This document shows positions 38,635 to 43,530 of a stretch of 43,530 nt of DNA, piece by piece (the first letter of the stretch is position 1; each line of letters opens with the position of its first letter). The stretch spans positions 1 to 43,530 of the forward strand of contig CAMBQP010000019.1 in NCBI GenBank assembly GCA_945869955.1, given 5' to 3'. The notes under the pieces were generated by a model. It saw only the letters and a list, made by a program, of their open reading frames with translations. It made no database searches and had not been told where the DNA came from. This DNA comes from Schlesneria paludicola DSM 18645 (GTDB lineage Bacteria; Planctomycetota; Planctomycetia; Planctomycetales; Planctomycetaceae). A program made the translations under genes and the position numbers.

Positions 38635-39741
38635 TTGGCGAAAATCTTCTATAGCATGGCGGGTGAGGGACGCGGGCATGCCGTTCGGGTGATGACGCTG
38701 GTCGAACACCTCCGCCACCAGCATGAACTGGTTCTGTTCGCACCGGGTGATGCCTACGAGTTTCTGGAAAAAGCGTATGGAGCCGGGCAGTTCGAGTCGG
38801 TCCGACTGGTGCCGGTGGCGGGACTGAAGTTTCGTTACACCGGTGGAAAGCTCGATCTCTTCAAGTCGACTGCCGGTGCGATGTCGTTCGCGTATCGGAA
38901 AATGCCGGCACTCGTCGAGGAACTCCGACGCCGCATCGAACTCGAACAACCGGATCTCGCCATTTCGGATTTTGAGCCGACCTTGCCACGCGCGGCCCGG
39001 TTAACGGGACTCCCCTGGATGAGCATCGACCACCAGCATGTGCTGCTCGCCTATGACCTTAGCTCGCTGCCGTTCCTGTTGCGTCGTTATGCGTGGTGGA
39101 TGAGCTGGGCGGTGCGCTGGTATTACGGCTGGAATGATTACACCCCGGTCGCCTCGTCCTTTTACACTCCACCACTGAAAACAGGGTTTTCGCACGTCCG
39201 CCAGGTCGGGCCGATGCTCCGCCCGGAAGTGGTGGCAACACCGACCAGCACCGGTGATTTTCTCTTGTCGTATCTGCGTTCGAATACTCCACCCGAGATC
39301 GTGGAAATTCTCGCCCAGTCTGGCTGGCCCGTCCGGATTTATGGGTTGGGAACCCGACCTGCGATCGGGAAACTCTCATTCCATGCGATCGATGAACACC
39401 GCTTCGTCGCCGATCTCGCAGCGTGTGCCGGATTATTCAGTGCTGCCGGAAATCAATTGCTGGGTGAAGCCCTGTACTATGGAAAACCGGTCTTCGCCAT
39501 CCCCGAAGCGATGCATCATGAACAACAGATCAATGCCCATTTTCTGCAACAAATGGGGGGCGGTGACTGGGTGACGGCCGAGTCCTTCCGAGCCGATCGG
39601 TTCCAACAGTTTTTGGCTCGACTGGACGAGTTTCGGTGTCACTTGGCTCCGCTGAAAGGAAACCTCAACGGCACCCCCGACGCCTTGTCTGCAATCCAGG
39701 CTGCGTTATTGCGGAACCATCCAGCCCCTTCTCGCCCGTAG
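38635..39741 (+). CDS. Glycosyltransferase, MJ1255/UDP-GlcNAc transferase-like
   Basis: AKIFYSMAGEGRGHAVRVMTLVEHL..., CAGLFSAAGNQLLGEALYYGKPVFAIPEAMHHEQQINAHFLQQMGGG; TTG start at 38635 with AAGGAGA upstream. Confidence 0.82.
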   Translation: MAKIFYSMAGEGRGHAVRVMTLVEHLRHQHELVLFAPGDAYEFLEKAYGAGQFESVRLVPVAGLKFRYTGGKLDLFKSTAGAMSFAYRKMPALVEELRRRIELEQPDLAISDFEPTLPRAARLTGLPWMSIDHQHVLLAYDLSSLPFLLRRYAWWMSWAVRWYYGWNDYTPVASSFYTPPLKTGFSHVRQVGPMLRPEVVATPTSTGDFLLSYLRSNTPPEIVEILAQSGWPVRIYGLGTRPAIGKLSFHAIDEHRFVADLAACAGLFSAAGNQLLGEALYYGKPVFAIPEAMHHEQQINAHFLQQMGGGDWVTAESFRADRFQQFLARLDEFRCHLAPLKGNLNGTPDALSAIQAALLRNHPAPSRP

Positions 39742-39853
39742 CCGTTTTTCGCGGGTCACCGTTTTCGCGCGTCACAGGGGTGAAGCAGGAGGAACCGAGA
39801 ATCCCCGGCTCCAACGCGGCGCCCGCCCCCTATTCACATCCCCATCAGCACCA

Positions 39854-41263
39854 TCATTCCCCCTTGAGCCGACCCGCCAATGCGCTAACCAGTTCGTAAA
39901 GCAGGTCAAGCGAATGTTCGGCTTCCGCGACGGTGATTGTGAGTGGTGGGCTGACGCGCAGCACCTTGCCGGCGAGTGCCCCCAGCAGATGAATCCCGAC
40001 ATCGTCGTGACCGAGATAACAGGCTTCGACAATCTTGGCAGCGACTTCGGCAGCGGTCCGTTTTCCTGACGGCTGGCATTCGAACCCGAAAACCATCCCC
40101 TCACCACGTACATGATTCACGAGGCCGGTTGACTTGAGTCGCTGCAGCCCCTTCAGGAAGATCGGGGTCAACCCCTTCGCATGTTCCAGCACCGTGGTCG
40201 ATTCGAATTCGTCGAGTGTCGCCAGCACGGAAGCACTCGATAACGGATTGGCACTCCACGTATCCGAAGCCTCGCCGTACTTCATGGCGGCCATCACATC
40301 CCCACGCGATGCAATCGCCGCCACCGGAACCCCGTTTCCGAGTCCCTTCCCCAGCACCACCATATCCGGTTCGACACCATACGATTCAAAGGCATACATC
40401 GCCCCGGTCCGACCGAAATTGGCCTGAACCTCATCAAAGACGAACAGCAAGTCATGCTCACGGCAGAACTGTTGCAGCATTTGATGGTAAGCGGCCGGTG
40501 GATGAAAGCTTCCTCCGCCGCCGAGATAAGGCTCGGTAATCAGACAGCTCAATTTGCGGCCAAACTGCTTCCAGAGATCGTCCAGCTCCTGTCGATACCT
40601 GGTCAAATCGATCGAATGGGGGTCATACCCGGCATCCAGAATTTCCTCCATCGGAAAGCTGATGAAGCGGACCCGCGGATCTCGTTCCGGATCTTTCTCT
40701 GACCCCGTCACCGCATTGGCAAAACCCTTCTTGCCGTGAAAGCCATATCGAGTTGCCAGGATGATATCGCGAGTTCGATCCCAACCGAGGCAGGCTCCGA
40801 TTGCCTTATGAACCGCTTCGGAACCCGAGGCGGCCCACAAAATCCTGGTCAGCCGTTCGCTCCCCCGGCTCCGGTGCAAATTCGCCAGCAACCGTTCGAC
40901 GGCGAGTGTTTCAATTTCCGTAATCCCGTTGTACGCGGTCATGGTGACCGCCGGGATGTATTCGTCGGCAGTTGCGGTTGTCGCTGCGGTTGTCGCGGCA
41001 AAGGTCTCGGGGGTCCAGCCCATATACTGACCAAATCGCTGCATCCACCGCCGCGGGTTGTGCCCCAGGTTGGCGACGAGAACTCCCGAGGAAAAGTCGT
41101 AGAGCTTGCGGCCTTCAGGTGTCCAGTGGCAGGCCCCAGCCGACTTGGCGAACACCGCCTGCGACGGGGTAAACGTCCGCAAGGAAATCGGTTCATAATC
41201 GGCAACGATCCGACGAATCGCGTTGGACCGGATCTCACCAGCAAATTGAATCGTATCAGTCAT
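39854..41263 (-). CDS. Class III aminotransferase (PLP-dependent)
   Basis: DFSSGVLVANLGHNPRR, LLFVFDEVQANFGRTGAMYAFESYGVEPDMVVLGKGLGNGVPVAAIASR. Confidence 0.92.
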   Translation of the reverse strand: MTDTIQFAGEIRSNAIRRIVADYEPISLRTFTPSQAVFAKSAGACHWTPEGRKLYDFSSGVLVANLGHNPRRWMQRFGQYMGWTPETFAATTAATTATADEYIPAVTMTAYNGITEIETLAVERLLANLHRSRGSERLTRILWAASGSEAVHKAIGACLGWDRTRDIILATRYGFHGKKGFANAVTGSEKDPERDPRVRFISFPMEEILDAGYDPHSIDLTRYRQELDDLWKQFGRKLSCLITEPYLGGGGSFHPPAAYHQMLQQFCREHDLLFVFDEVQANFGRTGAMYAFESYGVEPDMVVLGKGLGNGVPVAAIASRGDVMAAMKYGEASDTWSANPLSSASVLATLDEFESTTVLEHAKGLTPIFLKGLQRLKSTGLVNHVRGEGMVFGFECQPSGKRTAAEVAAKIVEACYLGHDDVGIHLLGALAGKVLRVSPPLTITVAEAEHSLDLLYELVSALAGRLKGE

Positions 41264-41535
41264 TATTGAGGATCTTCCTGGATTCCCGAAATACGCCACA
41301 TCAGAGCCAGTACGAGACTGCGGCTATGAGTATTCCAAAATCAGCCCGCCCGAGAAAGGGTCACATCACCCCAAGTCCGAATTTTCATCGCGCTTCGTCG
41401 CTCCCGAAGCGCTGAGTCAATCCAGAAACTCCGAATCAAGAACCGCACAGTCGCCTCGTACAGCTCAGGAGCAACAAACGAGACCGACAAGATCCGATTC
41501 CATCACCAACCCCGTGCGCGAGGCACACACTGACC

Positions 41536-41573
41536 ACTGAAAACTGCACACTGAAAACTGAAAACTGAAAACT
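41536..41573. repeat. ACTGAAA heptamer tandem repeat
   Basis: ACTGAAAACTGCAC-ACTGAAA-ACTGAAA-ACTGAAA-ACT. Confidence 0.85.
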
Positions 41574-41582
41574 CAGTCCCAC

Positions 41583-43530
<1,948 letters not shown>

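Overview
A GC-rich window that looks like a planctomycete-type chromosome (inferred from protein style, e.g. a solitary DUF1501 protein and MJ0042-like zinc-ribbon membrane protein; not tested by search). Left to right: the end of a respiratory complex I operon (nuoG C-terminus, then nuoH-I-J-K-L-M-N); a multidrug-export-like membrane protein; a zinc-ribbon membrane protein; an ATP-grasp-like protein; an AroD/AroE two-domain protein whose active-site residues look partly lost; a large membrane protein plus an ABC ATPase; a GH15-like / thioesterase / phosphopantetheinyl transferase group; a TlpA-like thioredoxin, an ECF sigma factor and a PQQ-type beta-propeller protein; an ArsR / YgaP-like rhodanese / CoA-disulfide-reductase-rhodanese cluster that looks like a persulfide-response module; two fused pilus/secretion platform proteins (PilM+N-like, and PilO-like + Ig-like repeats + PilP/GspC-like end); DUF1501; a lipoprotein aldose epimerase; a Fic protein beside the decayed remains of what reads as a DarT-DarG toxin-antitoxin pair; OsmC; a glycosyltransferase; a class III aminotransferase; and ligA running off the right edge. 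Most of the window is ordinary housekeeping. The best leads are the sulfur module, the degenerate AroDE-like protein, the compacted pilus proteins, the Fic/DarTG scar, and many different short tandem repeats in the gaps between genes. No rRNA, tRNA, CRISPR array or intact transposon was recognised by eye.
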